From positions 1 through 64,000 of IMG/VR virus record IMGVR_UViG_3300007735_000779: a DNA stretch of 64,000 nucleotides. One strand, 5' to 3'. The stretch's first letter is position 1, and the number at the start of each line of letters is the position of its first letter. Under the pieces are notes generated by a model. It was not told the DNA's origin, made no database searches, and saw only the letters and a program-made list of their open reading frames with translations. This DNA is from a virus. This document shows positions 49,112 to 57,477 of the stretch, one piece after another. Position numbers and translations under genes: made by a program.

Positions 49112-50608
49112 TTATAATTTGATCTTGAACGCTTTGTAGTCAAACTTTTCTTTTTGATATATCTTCACTCTTTGTTCAAAGTGTTTTAGTACATGGTTTT
49201 TGTGGCTCTTCCAAGAAAGATCATCAACAATGTCAAATACTTTCAATGTTGTTTTCTTCGTTGAAGTTCGGAGTCCTCTTCCAATGCTCTGTAGAAGTCG
49301 TATAACAGACTTTGTAGGGGAAGCAAAGATGATGTTGTCCAGATGGACGATGTTGATTCCTGTACTTGTAGTACCGAAGGAAGCGACAAGGATAGCGTTT
49401 GTCTCTTTGTCGATGATTCTTCTGATTGCTTCGCGATTTTCTGCGTCAGTTTTCCCCGAAATGAAATAAACTTTCTTATTTGGGTATTTGGATTTGATTG
49501 CTTCATATAAAGGCTTTCCGTGCTTATCCACATAATTGAACAGGACCAAGGTATTTCCCTCGGTTTCTCCACAAAGTTTGACAATAAAATCGTTTCTTGG
49601 CAAATTTTCTACTAAGTACCCCATCTCCTCGGAATACTTCAATTTTTTGACCCGGTTCCTAGATTCATCGTCATAATCCAGAACAATACAGTCTATGGCA
49701 AGTTTGGCCAGAACTCCTTTGCCTATCAGCCCCTTCGTTGTTATAAACTGTATAGAGGGCCCTAGCGTGCCCTCTATTGAGAGTTTATGGGCCAAGGTAT
49801 GGTCAAGCGTCCCCGTAGTTCCGACGCGTATAAAGGCATTCTCCAGCTTTTTGCCAATGTTTACCAATGAGTCCGCCTTTACCAGATGGCACTCGTCAAA
49901 AATTACAGCATCGAACTGTTGGAACCAATCTTTTGGTAATTTATAGACGGATTGCCATGTTGATATGACTATTGGCTTATTTGTTAATTTTTCCTTGCCA
50001 GCCGTAATTTTATGTACAAATTTTGTAGTAGACCAGGATTTGTCATTCTTGGAATAGTCAAAGAAGTCAGATTCCATCTGCTGAACCAGACCAACGGTGG
50101 GAACCAAAAGAAGGATTTTCTTGGGTGACTGTAAAAGGTACTTCAAAATGTACCGAATAATGACATAAATTATTAATGATTTACCGCTGCCCGTGGGAGA
50201 CACAATAACAGACCTACAGTTTTTGAGTGCGTGTATCACTGCTTTTTTCTGGTGGTCGTGTGCTTGTGCTGGCTTTCCCTTTACGGTCACGTTTAGCGTT
50301 TTAAAAAATTGGTCAAAGATACCATCATCCATGTCAATGTGTTTAACATCTTTTTCGTCAAATACAATGTAGTACCCTCTTTCTTCGCAAAATTTTTGAA
50401 GATATGATTTCAATCCCCTAGGGAGTGTAGAACTGTTTATTTCGTACAGTTTTATTTTGCCATCCCATATCCTGGATTTGTACAATGGCATATATTCAGC
50501 TCCGGGAACTTTAAATGAAAAGTAAGACCGAAGTTCTCTTTTTACAGATTCTTCACAATCAATTTTATATTTCGTTTGATCCTCTGCGGATGCTATAATT
50601 GTATACAC
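49112..50608 (-). CDS. uvsW: Helicase UvsW
   Basis: The 498-residue superfamily 2 helicase unwinds R-loops and branched DNA; in T4 it switches origin-dependent to recombination-dependent replication late in infection. The N-terminus (KIDCEESVKRELRSYFSF ... SRIWDGKIKLY) is UvsW-specific. Walker A SPTGSGKS is near residue 137, DECH near 237 and motif VI QSIGRGLR near the end. No ATG exists at the start; an in-frame stop lies just upstream, leaving TTG 50611 or GTG 50608. GTG is favoured because CATAAATA ends 6 nt before it. Late timing agrees with T4. Confidence 0.93.
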   Translation of the reverse strand: MYTIIASAEDQTKYKIDCEESVKRELRSYFSFKVPGAEYMPLYKSRIWDGKIKLYEINSSTLPRGLKSYLQKFCEERGYYIVFDEKDVKHIDMDDGIFDQFFKTLNVTVKGKPAQAHDHQKKAVIHALKNCRSVIVSPTGSGKSLIIYVIIRYILKYLLQSPKKILLLVPTVGLVQQMESDFFDYSKNDKSWSTTKFVHKITAGKEKLTNKPIVISTWQSVYKLPKDWFQQFDAVIFDECHLVKADSLVNIGKKLENAFIRVGTTGTLDHTLAHKLSIEGTLGPSIQFITTKGLIGKGVLAKLAIDCIVLDYDDESRNRVKKLKYSEEMGYLVENLPRNDFIVKLCGETEGNTLVLFNYVDKHGKPLYEAIKSKYPNKKVYFISGKTDAENREAIRRIIDKETNAILVASFGTTSTGINIVHLDNIIFASPTKSVIRLLQSIGRGLRTSTKKTTLKVFDIVDDLSWKSHKNHVLKHFEQRVKIYQKEKFDYKAFKIKL

Positions 50609-50614
50609 CAATAA

Positions 50615-50622
50615 TATTTATG
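50615..50622 (-). promoter_or_regulatory. Late promoter (CATAAATA) of uvsW
   Basis: CATAAATA on the minus strand ends 6 nt before GTG 50608 and 3 nt before TTG 50611. No ribosome-binding site is visible. Confidence 0.6.
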
Positions 50623-50627
50623 GTGCA

Positions 50628-51065
50628 TCAAGAAATGCCATTTACAAGTTTGTTCCAATCAATAGCAGACTTAATGGCAAAGTTTCTGTTTGAAAGAACT
50701 TTAAGAAAGTCCTCTACCATCTTTACCTTAGTCTCTGCTATGTTAAGATCCGTCTTGATCTTCAACAATGTTGGATCAGAATCAACAAACTTGTCAACCA
50801 TGGTTTTCATGATGTTCAGTCCAAATGGTTCCTCTCCCCATTCGTCAAGTTCTTCTTTGCTGGCTTTACCTGTGTACAACTTCCACTTTCTCAACTCCAT
50901 GATTGCCAATGCGTTTTTTAACTTTTGGAGTTCGATCTTAAGATCTGCATGTATTGAGAGATACTTACCATGTATTGAAGGAGTCCTTAAGGCTTCTTTA
51001 GCTAACTCTGTAGAGTCTATTAAGGAGTCTTTTTTAATTTCTTCTTTAAGGGTATCTAAAGTCAT
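50628..51065 (-). CDS. uvsY: Recombination mediator UvsY
   Basis: The 145-residue protein loads UvsX recombinase onto gp32-covered ssDNA. Its pattern fits UvsY well: LDTLKEEIKKDSLID, LAKEALRTPSIHGKYLSIHADLK, ELRKWKLYTGKAS, EPFGLNIMKTMVDKFVDSD and LSNRNFAIKSAIDWNKLVNG. It lies just upstream of uvsW on the same strand. The region before its ATG is AT-rich with TATAGT/TATACT boxes but has no Shine-Dalgarno site. UvsX is not in this window. Confidence 0.92.
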   Translation of the reverse strand: MTLDTLKEEIKKDSLIDSTELAKEALRTPSIHGKYLSIHADLKIELQKLKNALAIMELRKWKLYTGKASKEELDEWGEEPFGLNIMKTMVDKFVDSDPTLLKIKTDLNIAETKVKMVEDFLKVLSNRNFAIKSAIDWNKLVNGIS

Positions 51066-51110
51066 TATAAGTATACTATAGAGTATCTAAAGATGGTTGT
51101 CAAGAATTAC

Positions 51111-51138
51111 TTGACAATTATTTTAAAATGTGTACAAT
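51111..51138 (+). promoter_or_regulatory. Sigma70-like promoter of the glycan island
   Basis: TTGACA at 51111-51116 and TACAAT at 51133-51138, 16-bp spacer. A 26-nt leader with AAGAG leads to ATG 51165. It can drive the whole rightward island, since no terminator is seen before 60604. Confidence 0.75.
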
Positions 51139-51164
51139 ATAGCAAATCTACTTAAGAGTGAAAA

Positions 51165-51842
51165 ATGGTTATAGATCTACGTGAAATACCTACCGTTTGG
51201 ATTAATTTAGACCGGGCAACAAAAAATGCAGCAATGATGGATGCAAGATTCCGTCATCATAGGTTTAAAAATACCCATAGAAAATCAGCAAGAGAAATTG
51301 CGCCACCTGATGACACACCAGACACAATAAAACATTATGTTGGATGCGCACAATCTCATATTGATATTTTAGATGATGTAAACTATTCACATCCTTTATT
51401 AATTTTAGAAGATGATGCCGAATTTACTCCAGACTTTCATCCTATGATTGAAGTCCCAGATGACACAGACGCAGTTTATCTTGGCACATCTGCTGGAAAC
51501 CCTCACTATCTCACAAAACGAGTAAACAAATATTACATGAGAATTGGCAAAATTCTAGCAACTCATGCTATTCTGTATTTAAATCCAGAATACAAAAAAG
51601 CAGTTTCTGACATTGCAAAGATATTTGCATATAGACTGAAGGTTCCATTTGATAATGGATGTGCACTTGTACAGGAACGCTTTAATGTTTTGACTCCAAA
51701 TAAACCTTTTTTTGTTCAAGCAAATGAAAGAGAAAGCGCAAACCAATGGGAAGTTATCACCTCACGCCCCTTGGTAGATAAAAATAGTGACTTTCCTGTT
51801 CGTGAAAAGAATGTGCAATTAGCAATACAGGTGCCAGCATGA
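51165..51842 (+). CDS. GT25-like glycosyltransferase, paralog A
   Basis: This 225-residue protein has the GT25 pattern: IPTVWINLDRATKN at the N-terminus, GCAQSHIDILDD, then PLLILEDDAEFT (the acidic EDD that binds metal and nucleotide sugar) and IEVPDDTDAVYLGTS. ILATHAILYLNPEYKKAVSDI and a Pro/Phe-rich C-terminus follow. GT25 enzymes transfer galactose or glucose to LPS or protein. It is first in the glycan island; two other copies follow at 52624/52665 and 53982. It overlaps the next gene by 4 bp. Confidence 0.8.
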   Translation: MVIDLREIPTVWINLDRATKNAAMMDARFRHHRFKNTHRKSAREIAPPDDTPDTIKHYVGCAQSHIDILDDVNYSHPLLILEDDAEFTPDFHPMIEVPDDTDAVYLGTSAGNPHYLTKRVNKYYMRIGKILATHAILYLNPEYKKAVSDIAKIFAYRLKVPFDNGCALVQERFNVLTPNKPFFVQANERESANQWEVITSRPLVDKNSDFPVREKNVQLAIQVPA

Positions 51843-52627
51843 TATCATGTCAAAGTTTGGGATCAATGGGAAGACTTGGAAATCAGATGTTTCAGTATGC
51901 AACTTTGTATGCTACTGGAAAAACGTTAGGATATGAAATAGGTGTTCCATATCACATACGCAGCAAAAACGATAAGTTAGATTTTTGCCTTTCCGATGCC
52001 TTTAATCTTTCTGCAAAAGATTCTTCTGGAAAGTATTTTGGTTCTCTTTATATGGAACCGCAGTTTAATTACGATTCTAATATTTTAAATATACCAGATG
52101 GGTGTGATATTAAAGGGTATTTTCAAAGTGAAAAATATTTTAAACAGTATAGATATGATTTACAAGATACTGAATTTAAATTTAAAGACATTATCAACAA
52201 ACAAGTCGAACAGCTGTTTGCTGGCAATGATTCTGAATTAATATCTGTTCATATCAGACTTGGAGATTATTTACAGCTGCAAGATTGCCATCCCGTCTGC
52301 TCTGTAGATTATTATAAGAATGCTTTGGACTTGCTTCCAAAAGATTGTCAAATTGTTTTGTTTAGTGATGATTATCCCCAAGCTTTGCAACTGTTCAAAT
52401 CATTTGGTTTGAATGTAATGCTTACGGGCGGAAATGATAAATTTGTTGATATGTGTATGATGACTAAATGCAATTATCATGTAATCGCAAACAGTTCTTT
52501 TAGTTGGTGGGGAGCTTGGCTGTCTAAAAGTAAAAAAACAATTGCTCCCAAGACCTGGTTTGGCAATTCTCCTAATGTTGCAAAAAATTGGGATGATATC
52601 TACTGCGATGAATGGGAAGTGATATGA
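51839..52627 (+). CDS. GT11 alpha-1,2-fucosyl(colitosyl)transferase
   Basis: This 262-residue enzyme transfers L-fucose, or L-colitose, from the GDP-sugar to a galactose 2-OH. All GT11 hallmarks are intact: GRLGNQMFQYA (11-21), the HIRLGDY site for GDP (138-144) and NSSFSWWGAWL (218-228). FSDDYPQALQLF is also typical. The GDP-donor can be made by the products encoded at 57478-60604. It is followed by GT25-like and GT6 genes. Its TGA overlaps an ATG (52624) of the next, frame-interrupted gene. Confidence 0.93.
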   Translation: MISCQSLGSMGRLGNQMFQYATLYATGKTLGYEIGVPYHIRSKNDKLDFCLSDAFNLSAKDSSGKYFGSLYMEPQFNYDSNILNIPDGCDIKGYFQSEKYFKQYRYDLQDTEFKFKDIINKQVEQLFAGNDSELISVHIRLGDYLQLQDCHPVCSVDYYKNALDLLPKDCQIVLFSDDYPQALQLFKSFGLNVMLTGGNDKFVDMCMMTKCNYHVIANSSFSWWGAWLSKSKKTIAPKTWFGNSPNVAKNWDDIYCDEWEVI

Positions 52628-53294
52628 TAATTGATATACCATCAGTAAAAACGTTTATGTAAACATGGACAATAAAGTTGAACGAAAAGATCAAACAGAA
52701 AAACTGTTATCTAGTTTAAAGTTTACTGATTACCAACGTTATTCCGCAAAAACTGGACAAAATGCTATAGAAGGTTGTGCATTATCTCATATAGACATTT
52801 TAAGATCAAATAAAAATAATACTCCATTTCTAATATTAGAAGATGACGTAACAACTGGAGAATTTTATAAAAAAATAATTGAAGTTCCAGATGATGCAGA
52901 TGCAATTTATTTGGGATATTCTATGTGGGGGTTTGACAAAGAACGAGCTAAAAAATTTTCTAGAATGGATAATCCAACTTCATTTAAAAAAATTACAAAT
53001 AACATATACAAAATATCAAATATGTTATCTACACATGCAATTATGTATTGCAGTGAACGATATTCAACAGCTGTAGCTGATATTATGGAAACTATTTGGA
53101 ACCAAGAACAGTGGCACTGCGATTATGCATGTGCTTTAATACAGGAAGAGTTTAACGTTTACGCGCCTTCTAATCCATATTTTTTCCAATATGATTATTG
53201 GACAATGCCTTGGACCTGCGTTTCTTTTGATAATTTTTATACAACAAATTGTGAATACAAAAAGGCAATAAATGACCCAAGACTTAATCCCTAA
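52624..53294 (+). CDS. GT25-like glycosyltransferase, paralog B, apparently frameshifted near the start
   Basis: From ATG 52665 the readable protein has 209 residues and shows GCALSHIDIL, FLILEDDVTTG, IEVPDDADAIYLGYS and LSTHAIMYCSERYSTAVADI, as in paralog A. Its N-terminal strand is missing from that frame. ATG 52624, coupled to the preceding stop, reads MIIDIPSVK, and a -1 shift at the A5 run 52647-52651 continues NVYVNMDNKVERKDQ, which restores the GT25 start I-x-x-V-x-V-x-x-x-x. The gene therefore carries a one-base indel (true or sequencing) or a slippery site. Starting at 52665 would lose a core strand. Confidence 0.7.
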
Positions 53295-53976
53295 TGTAGG
53301 TTTATTGATTGTAGCTACAAATAAATATATTTCTTTTGTTCAAAACTTGGTAGATAGTGCTGATAAATGGTTTTTACCAGAATGTAATGTTACTTATTGT
53401 GTTTTTACCAATACTCCAAAACAATTAAATACGTCTAATTCTTTCAATATGATGCATATTGAGCATGAGCCTTGGCCTGCACCAACACTTAAAAGATATG
53501 ATTATTTTGATCAATATGCAGATTATTTAAAAAATTTTGATTATTTGTATTATTGTGATGCCGACATGCGCTTTGTTAATTCAGTTGGAAGTGAAATTTT
53601 AGAAGAATTGGTTTCTACTTCACATCCGGGATTTTGGGATAAATTAAATTTACAGTTTTCTTATGAAAGGCGTCCAAATTGTAAAGCATATATTCCATTT
53701 GGAAAAGGAAATGGATATTATGCTGGTGGTTTTAACGGTGGAAGCTCAAATGAGTTTTTAAAAATGGCTAAAACAATTGTGTATTGGCGAAAAGAAGATG
53801 AAAGAAACAATATAATTCCAATTTGGCATGATGAAAGTTATATGAATAAATACCTATACCTGAATTTGCCTACAAAAGTACTAAACCCAAGTTATTGTTA
53901 TCCTGAAGCTTGGAACTTACCTTTTGAAAAAAAATTGTTGGCATTAGATAAAAATCACAGTGAAATGAGAAATTAA
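53272..53976 (+). CDS. GT6 (ABO blood-group family) glycosyltransferase
   Basis: The 234-residue protein has the family 6 pattern in order: RYDYFDQY, YYCDADM with the metal-binding D96-A-D98, YERRP (131-135), GYYAGGFNGGSSNEF (148-162) and WHDESYMNKY (185-194). GT6 enzymes add alpha-1,3 Gal or GalNAc, and ABO-type ones use Fuc-alpha-1,2-Gal as acceptor. The A-G-G tripeptide lies where human A and B enzymes differ; Gly in the third place resembles the GalNAc (A) type. No membrane anchor is present, as in bacterial and phage relatives. It overlaps the previous gene by 23 bp. Confidence 0.9.
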   Translation: MTQDLIPNVGLLIVATNKYISFVQNLVDSADKWFLPECNVTYCVFTNTPKQLNTSNSFNMMHIEHEPWPAPTLKRYDYFDQYADYLKNFDYLYYCDADMRFVNSVGSEILEELVSTSHPGFWDKLNLQFSYERRPNCKAYIPFGKGNGYYAGGFNGGSSNEFLKMAKTIVYWRKEDERNNIIPIWHDESYMNKYLYLNLPTKVLNPSYCYPEAWNLPFEKKLLALDKNHSEMRN

Positions 53977-53981
53977 TTTTT

Positions 53982-54626
53982 ATGAAAATAAATTTAAATG
54001 AAATTTTAACTCTATGGTATGGTGGAATAAAACCACATCGTCTTGAATTGATTCAAAATACCATAAGTGAGTTGAATTTAAAGGCAAAACACGTACCCAC
54101 AACTGTTTCCGATGCTGCTGTTGGATTTGTTAGAATTGGCTGTTCAAGTAGCCATAAAAATGCATTAGAAGAAAGCATGAAACATTCTGGTCCTGTTTTA
54201 ATTTTAGAAGACGACGCTAGCCCAAGCAAATGGTTTACAAATACAATTGAAATACCCGATGATGCAGATGCTTTTTATGCAGGAACTTGTTTAAATGCAA
54301 TCCATCCTTATTGGGAAAAAATGGGTCCTGATGAAGGATGTTGTGGTGAACTGGAAGTATTAGGATCATATGATAATTTTTATAAAATTTCTAAAATGCT
54401 AACCACACATGCAATTATATACATTTCAGACAAATATAAAAAAGATTGTTATGATTTATTGCATGAAAATAATGGAAAAAGGTATTTGGATGTTTTATTT
54501 GCTAGCAGAATGCACAAATATAATGTATATGCACCAAAATATCCTTTATTTTATCAAAATTGCGAAAAAGAAAACTATGATGCATACATAAAAACCATAA
54601 CACCACTTGTAAGTATATTAAATTAA
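53982..54626 (+). CDS. GT25-like glycosyltransferase, paralog C
   Basis: The 214-residue protein is the third copy: GCSSSHKNALEES, PVLILEDDASPSKWF, IEIPDDADAFYAGT and MLTTHAIIYISDKYKKDCYDL. It shares the EDD core but is otherwise diverged from A and B, so it may have another acceptor or donor. It lies 5 bp after the GT6 gene. Confidence 0.75.
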   Translation: MKINLNEILTLWYGGIKPHRLELIQNTISELNLKAKHVPTTVSDAAVGFVRIGCSSSHKNALEESMKHSGPVLILEDDASPSKWFTNTIEIPDDADAFYAGTCLNAIHPYWEKMGPDEGCCGELEVLGSYDNFYKISKMLTTHAIIYISDKYKKDCYDLLHENNGKRYLDVLFASRMHKYNVYAPKYPLFYQNCEKENYDAYIKTITPLVSILN

Positions 54627-54636
54627 TATACTAATT

Positions 54637-54644
54637 CATAAATA
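54637..54644 (+). promoter_or_regulatory. Possible late promoter (CATAAATA) inside the glycan island
   Basis: CATAAATA ends 9 nt before ATG 54654, the first gene after a 27-bp gap. It would allow late expression of the downstream genes. Confidence 0.45.
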
Positions 54645-54653
54645 TTTTTAACT

Positions 54654-55280
54654 ATGCAAGAAGTATTTTATAATAGTATTAAGTGGGAAAATTCTGATTT
54701 ATCTAATTGGCATGTTGAAAATACAAAATATAATTTTTTATATAATTATAAATTTGATACAAACTCTACAGTTGTTGATATTGGATCTTATAATGGCACT
54801 TGGTTAAAAACCATTACTAGCATGTATGGCTGTTATGGGTTGGGTTTGGAACCCGTGAATAAATTTTATTTAGAAAGTTTAAATCATATTAACGATAAAC
54901 TCCAGTTTATAAATGCTGGTATAACTATAAAAAATGAGCATAAAGTAAAAATAAATTTAAACGTAGACAGCACTAACATTATGTCTACTGGAGGTGACTG
55001 TGAAGTTACTTTAATAAATGTTATAGATTTTTTAAATAATCTTTGTTTTAAACAAATAGATTTACTTCAAATTAATATTGAAGGATACGAATATGAGTTA
55101 TTGCCATATATGATTGAAAATAATTTATTTAATAATATTAATAATTTACAAATACAATTTCACTCAATATCCAATTTAAGTGAAAACAAATATATGGATA
55201 TAAAAAAGAAATTAAATGAAATAGGATTTAAAGATACTTTTGATTTTAAACTTGTCTGGTATGGAGCAACAAAAATATGA
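54654..55280 (+). CDS. FkbM-type SAM-dependent methyltransferase
   Basis: The 208-residue protein has the AdoMet site VVDIGSYNGTW (about 41-51), an acidic residue after the second strand (LGLEPVN) and the FkbM hallmark DLLQINIEGYEYELL near residues 137-151. FkbM-family enzymes in glycan clusters O-methylate sugar residues. It overlaps the epimerase gene by 4 bp. The sugar methylated here is unknown; a terminal O-methyl cap on the glycan is a reasonable guess. Confidence 0.82.
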   Translation: MQEVFYNSIKWENSDLSNWHVENTKYNFLYNYKFDTNSTVVDIGSYNGTWLKTITSMYGCYGLGLEPVNKFYLESLNHINDKLQFINAGITIKNEHKVKINLNVDSTNIMSTGGDCEVTLINVIDFLNNLCFKQIDLLQINIEGYEYELLPYMIENNLFNNINNLQIQFHSISNLSENKYMDIKKKLNEIGFKDTFDFKLVWYGATKI

Positions 55281-56179
55281 AATATTTGGTTACTGGCGGA
55301 TCGGGATTTATTGGATCTAATATAGTAGATTTTCTTGTTTCAACGGAAAATGAAGTTATTGTTATAGACAACGAATCTTCTGATGCTCATGATAAATTTT
55401 ATTACAACTTAAAGGCAACTTATTATAAACACTCTGTAGTGGATTATGATATGTGCTCTGAAGTTTTTAAACTCCATAAACCTGATTATGTATTACATTT
55501 GGCAGCAGAAGCAAGAATTCAAAATTGCATTGAAAATCCTACTAAAGCATATGAAACTAATTTAATGGGCACTTTGAATATTTTGGCACTTTGCAAAGAA
55601 TATAAAGTTAAACGATTAGTTCTTTCAACCACATCTGCAATTTATGGTTTAAAAAACACAGGAGCTTTACATGAAGAAATGCCCGCTGACTGTTTAAATT
55701 CATATTCTTTAAGCAAATGGAACGCGGAACATGCATGTAAAATATACAGTTCAATGTATGGGGTGGATACTGTATGTTTAAGATATTTTAATGTATATGG
55801 TCCTCACCAGCCAATAAAAGGTCCATATGCACCAGTTATTGGAATTTTTTCAAAACAACTTTTATCTAATGGACCATTAACGGTGGTTGGGGATGGCGAA
55901 CAAACTAGAGATTATATTCATGTCTTTGATGTTGTACGAGCCAATGTTATGGCCACTAAATACCAAGGACAACTTAACGGAGAAGTATTTAATGTTGGGA
56001 CAAATAAAGCTTATTCTGTAAATGAAATAGCCAAAAAGCTTTCAACTAATATTAAATATTTACCACCAAGAAATGGAGAAGCTAGAGCTTCTCTTGCTAA
56101 TATAGAAAAAATTCAAAATTATTTTGGTTGGAAACCAACAATTGAATTGATGAAATGGATTGATTTAAATTTTAAATAA
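55277..56179 (+). CDS. NAD-dependent sugar-nucleotide epimerase (GalE-like)
   Basis: The 300-residue extended SDR enzyme has the Rossmann motif GGSGFIGS (7-14), LAAEARIQNC, TTSAIYG (118-124) and catalytic Tyr143/Lys147 in YSLSK. RYFNVYGP, VVGDGEQTRDYIHVFDV and a substrate-binding C-terminal region follow. These fit UDP-hexose 4-epimerases (UDP-Glc/UDP-GlcNAc type). It could make UDP-Gal or UDP-GalNAc, the donor for the GT6 enzyme two genes upstream. The exact substrate is not determined by sequence reading. Confidence 0.87.
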   Translation: MKYLVTGGSGFIGSNIVDFLVSTENEVIVIDNESSDAHDKFYYNLKATYYKHSVVDYDMCSEVFKLHKPDYVLHLAAEARIQNCIENPTKAYETNLMGTLNILALCKEYKVKRLVLSTTSAIYGLKNTGALHEEMPADCLNSYSLSKWNAEHACKIYSSMYGVDTVCLRYFNVYGPHQPIKGPYAPVIGIFSKQLLSNGPLTVVGDGEQTRDYIHVFDVVRANVMATKYQGQLNGEVFNVGTNKAYSVNEIAKKLSTNIKYLPPRNGEARASLANIEKIQNYFGWKPTIELMKWIDLNFK

Positions 56180-56191
56180 GAAATGTTATAA

Positions 56192-57112
56192 ATGAGTAAT
56201 TTAATGTTTTGTTTTTATAATCCGGGTCATAATGGTGATATACACTATTCTAGAGAATTTGTTAAAGATATTTGCAAAAAGTTAAATACGACTGCAGAAT
56301 ATGCAATGACATGTTCTACAAATTTGACAAAAGATATAAATTGTTTAACAAATTTTCCTGCTGCAGATATTAATGCACCCAACAATAGCCGTATTATAAA
56401 AAATTTGCATATTTCATTAGAAGATGAAACTTTTTTTGACCAAACCAGTAATACGTTATTCATCAATACGTGGGTCGGCTCATCTCATGTAAAATATTTA
56501 AATCAAGGTGGTGGCTGTTGCCTTGAAAGTTGTTATCTTAAATTTAAACATATATTCAATGATCTAGATATTCCTTTAAATGAAAAAGAATTTTATGTTC
56601 CAGAAATAGATTGGTCTTATTATAATGTTTTAAATATTGATAATTTTATCAATACAAGCAGCTATTCAAAATTTTATCTTTTTTGTAATGGGCCAGTTCT
56701 TTCATGCCAAGCACATAATATTGATTTAAATCCAATAATTTTTCAATTGGCATTAAATAACCCCAACGCAGCTTTTATACTTACAGATAATAGTGTAAAA
56801 ATTGAACTTCCAAATGTTTTTTATACTTCTGATATTACAAAAATCAAAGGTTGCGATTTAAATGAAATAGGATATTTAGCAACTAAATGTAATTTTATTT
56901 TTGGTAGAGCAAGTGGACCATATTGTTTTTCTCACACAAAACAAGTATTAAAAGACAAAACAAAAACACTAATGGCTTTGTGTAATAATAGAAATGATGG
57001 TCTTTGGGCTCCTCCTGAAACATTTAACCAAGAAGAAAAAGCAAAACAACTGTGGACACATCAATATGATGCATCTATGTTGTTCAACGAAATTCAACAT
57101 AATTTAAATTAA
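56192..57112 (+). CDS. Possible glycosyltransferase-like protein of unknown family
   Basis: This 306-residue alpha/beta protein begins SNLMFCFYNPGHNGDIHYSREF, with an N-G-D like the first loop of GT-B enzymes. Its second half has DLNEIGYLATKCNFIFGRASGPYCFSHTKQV, similar in position to donor-site loops of heptosyltransferase-like proteins. No definite family is recognised. It sits 12 bp after the epimerase gene within the glycan island, supporting a sugar role. Confidence 0.6.
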   Translation: MSNLMFCFYNPGHNGDIHYSREFVKDICKKLNTTAEYAMTCSTNLTKDINCLTNFPAADINAPNNSRIIKNLHISLEDETFFDQTSNTLFINTWVGSSHVKYLNQGGGCCLESCYLKFKHIFNDLDIPLNEKEFYVPEIDWSYYNVLNIDNFINTSSYSKFYLFCNGPVLSCQAHNIDLNPIIFQLALNNPNAAFILTDNSVKIELPNVFYTSDITKIKGCDLNEIGYLATKCNFIFGRASGPYCFSHTKQVLKDKTKTLMALCNNRNDGLWAPPETFNQEEKAKQLWTHQYDASMLFNEIQHNLN

Positions 57113-57121
57113 GGTTTATAC

Positions 57122-57475
57122 ATGTCTAATATAGCAGCAGCAATTGAAAATACTATTAAAGAACAAGTTAATTTTATTTTAAACAATAAAGTAAAAAATG
57201 TACCAGATTTGCCAGTAGATATTATTGTTACTGATAATTTGGCAGAAATTATTGAAAAATTAGTAATTCTTCATATTCGAACTTGGTTTTTAGAAGATAT
57301 GGCAGGTGTAGCTAAAAACGATGAAGAACTTGCAAATATAAAAAGAAAAGTAGACATTTGTTTTAAACAAAAAAGACCAATGTATATTCAAGCTATAAAT
57401 AAAATTATAGATGATGCTATTGTTAACAATAAATCTCTTATAGAAAATTCTGTTAAAATTTATAAAAATCATTAA
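57122..57475 (+). CDS. Small helical protein (DUF4254-like)
   Basis: This is a 117-residue helical protein. Its segment LAEIIEKLVILHIRTWFLEDMAG, followed by DEELANIKRKVDICFKQKRPMYIQAINKIIDDAI, resembles the pattern of DUF4254 proteins that accompany LPS-sugar genes. Its biochemical role is unknown. It is 2 bp upstream of the dehydratase/aminotransferase-fold gene. Confidence 0.6.
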   Translation: MSNIAAAIENTIKEQVNFILNNKVKNVPDLPVDIIVTDNLAEIIEKLVILHIRTWFLEDMAGVAKNDEELANIKRKVDICFKQKRPMYIQAINKIIDDAIVNNKSLIENSVKIYKNH

Positions 57476-57477
57476 AT

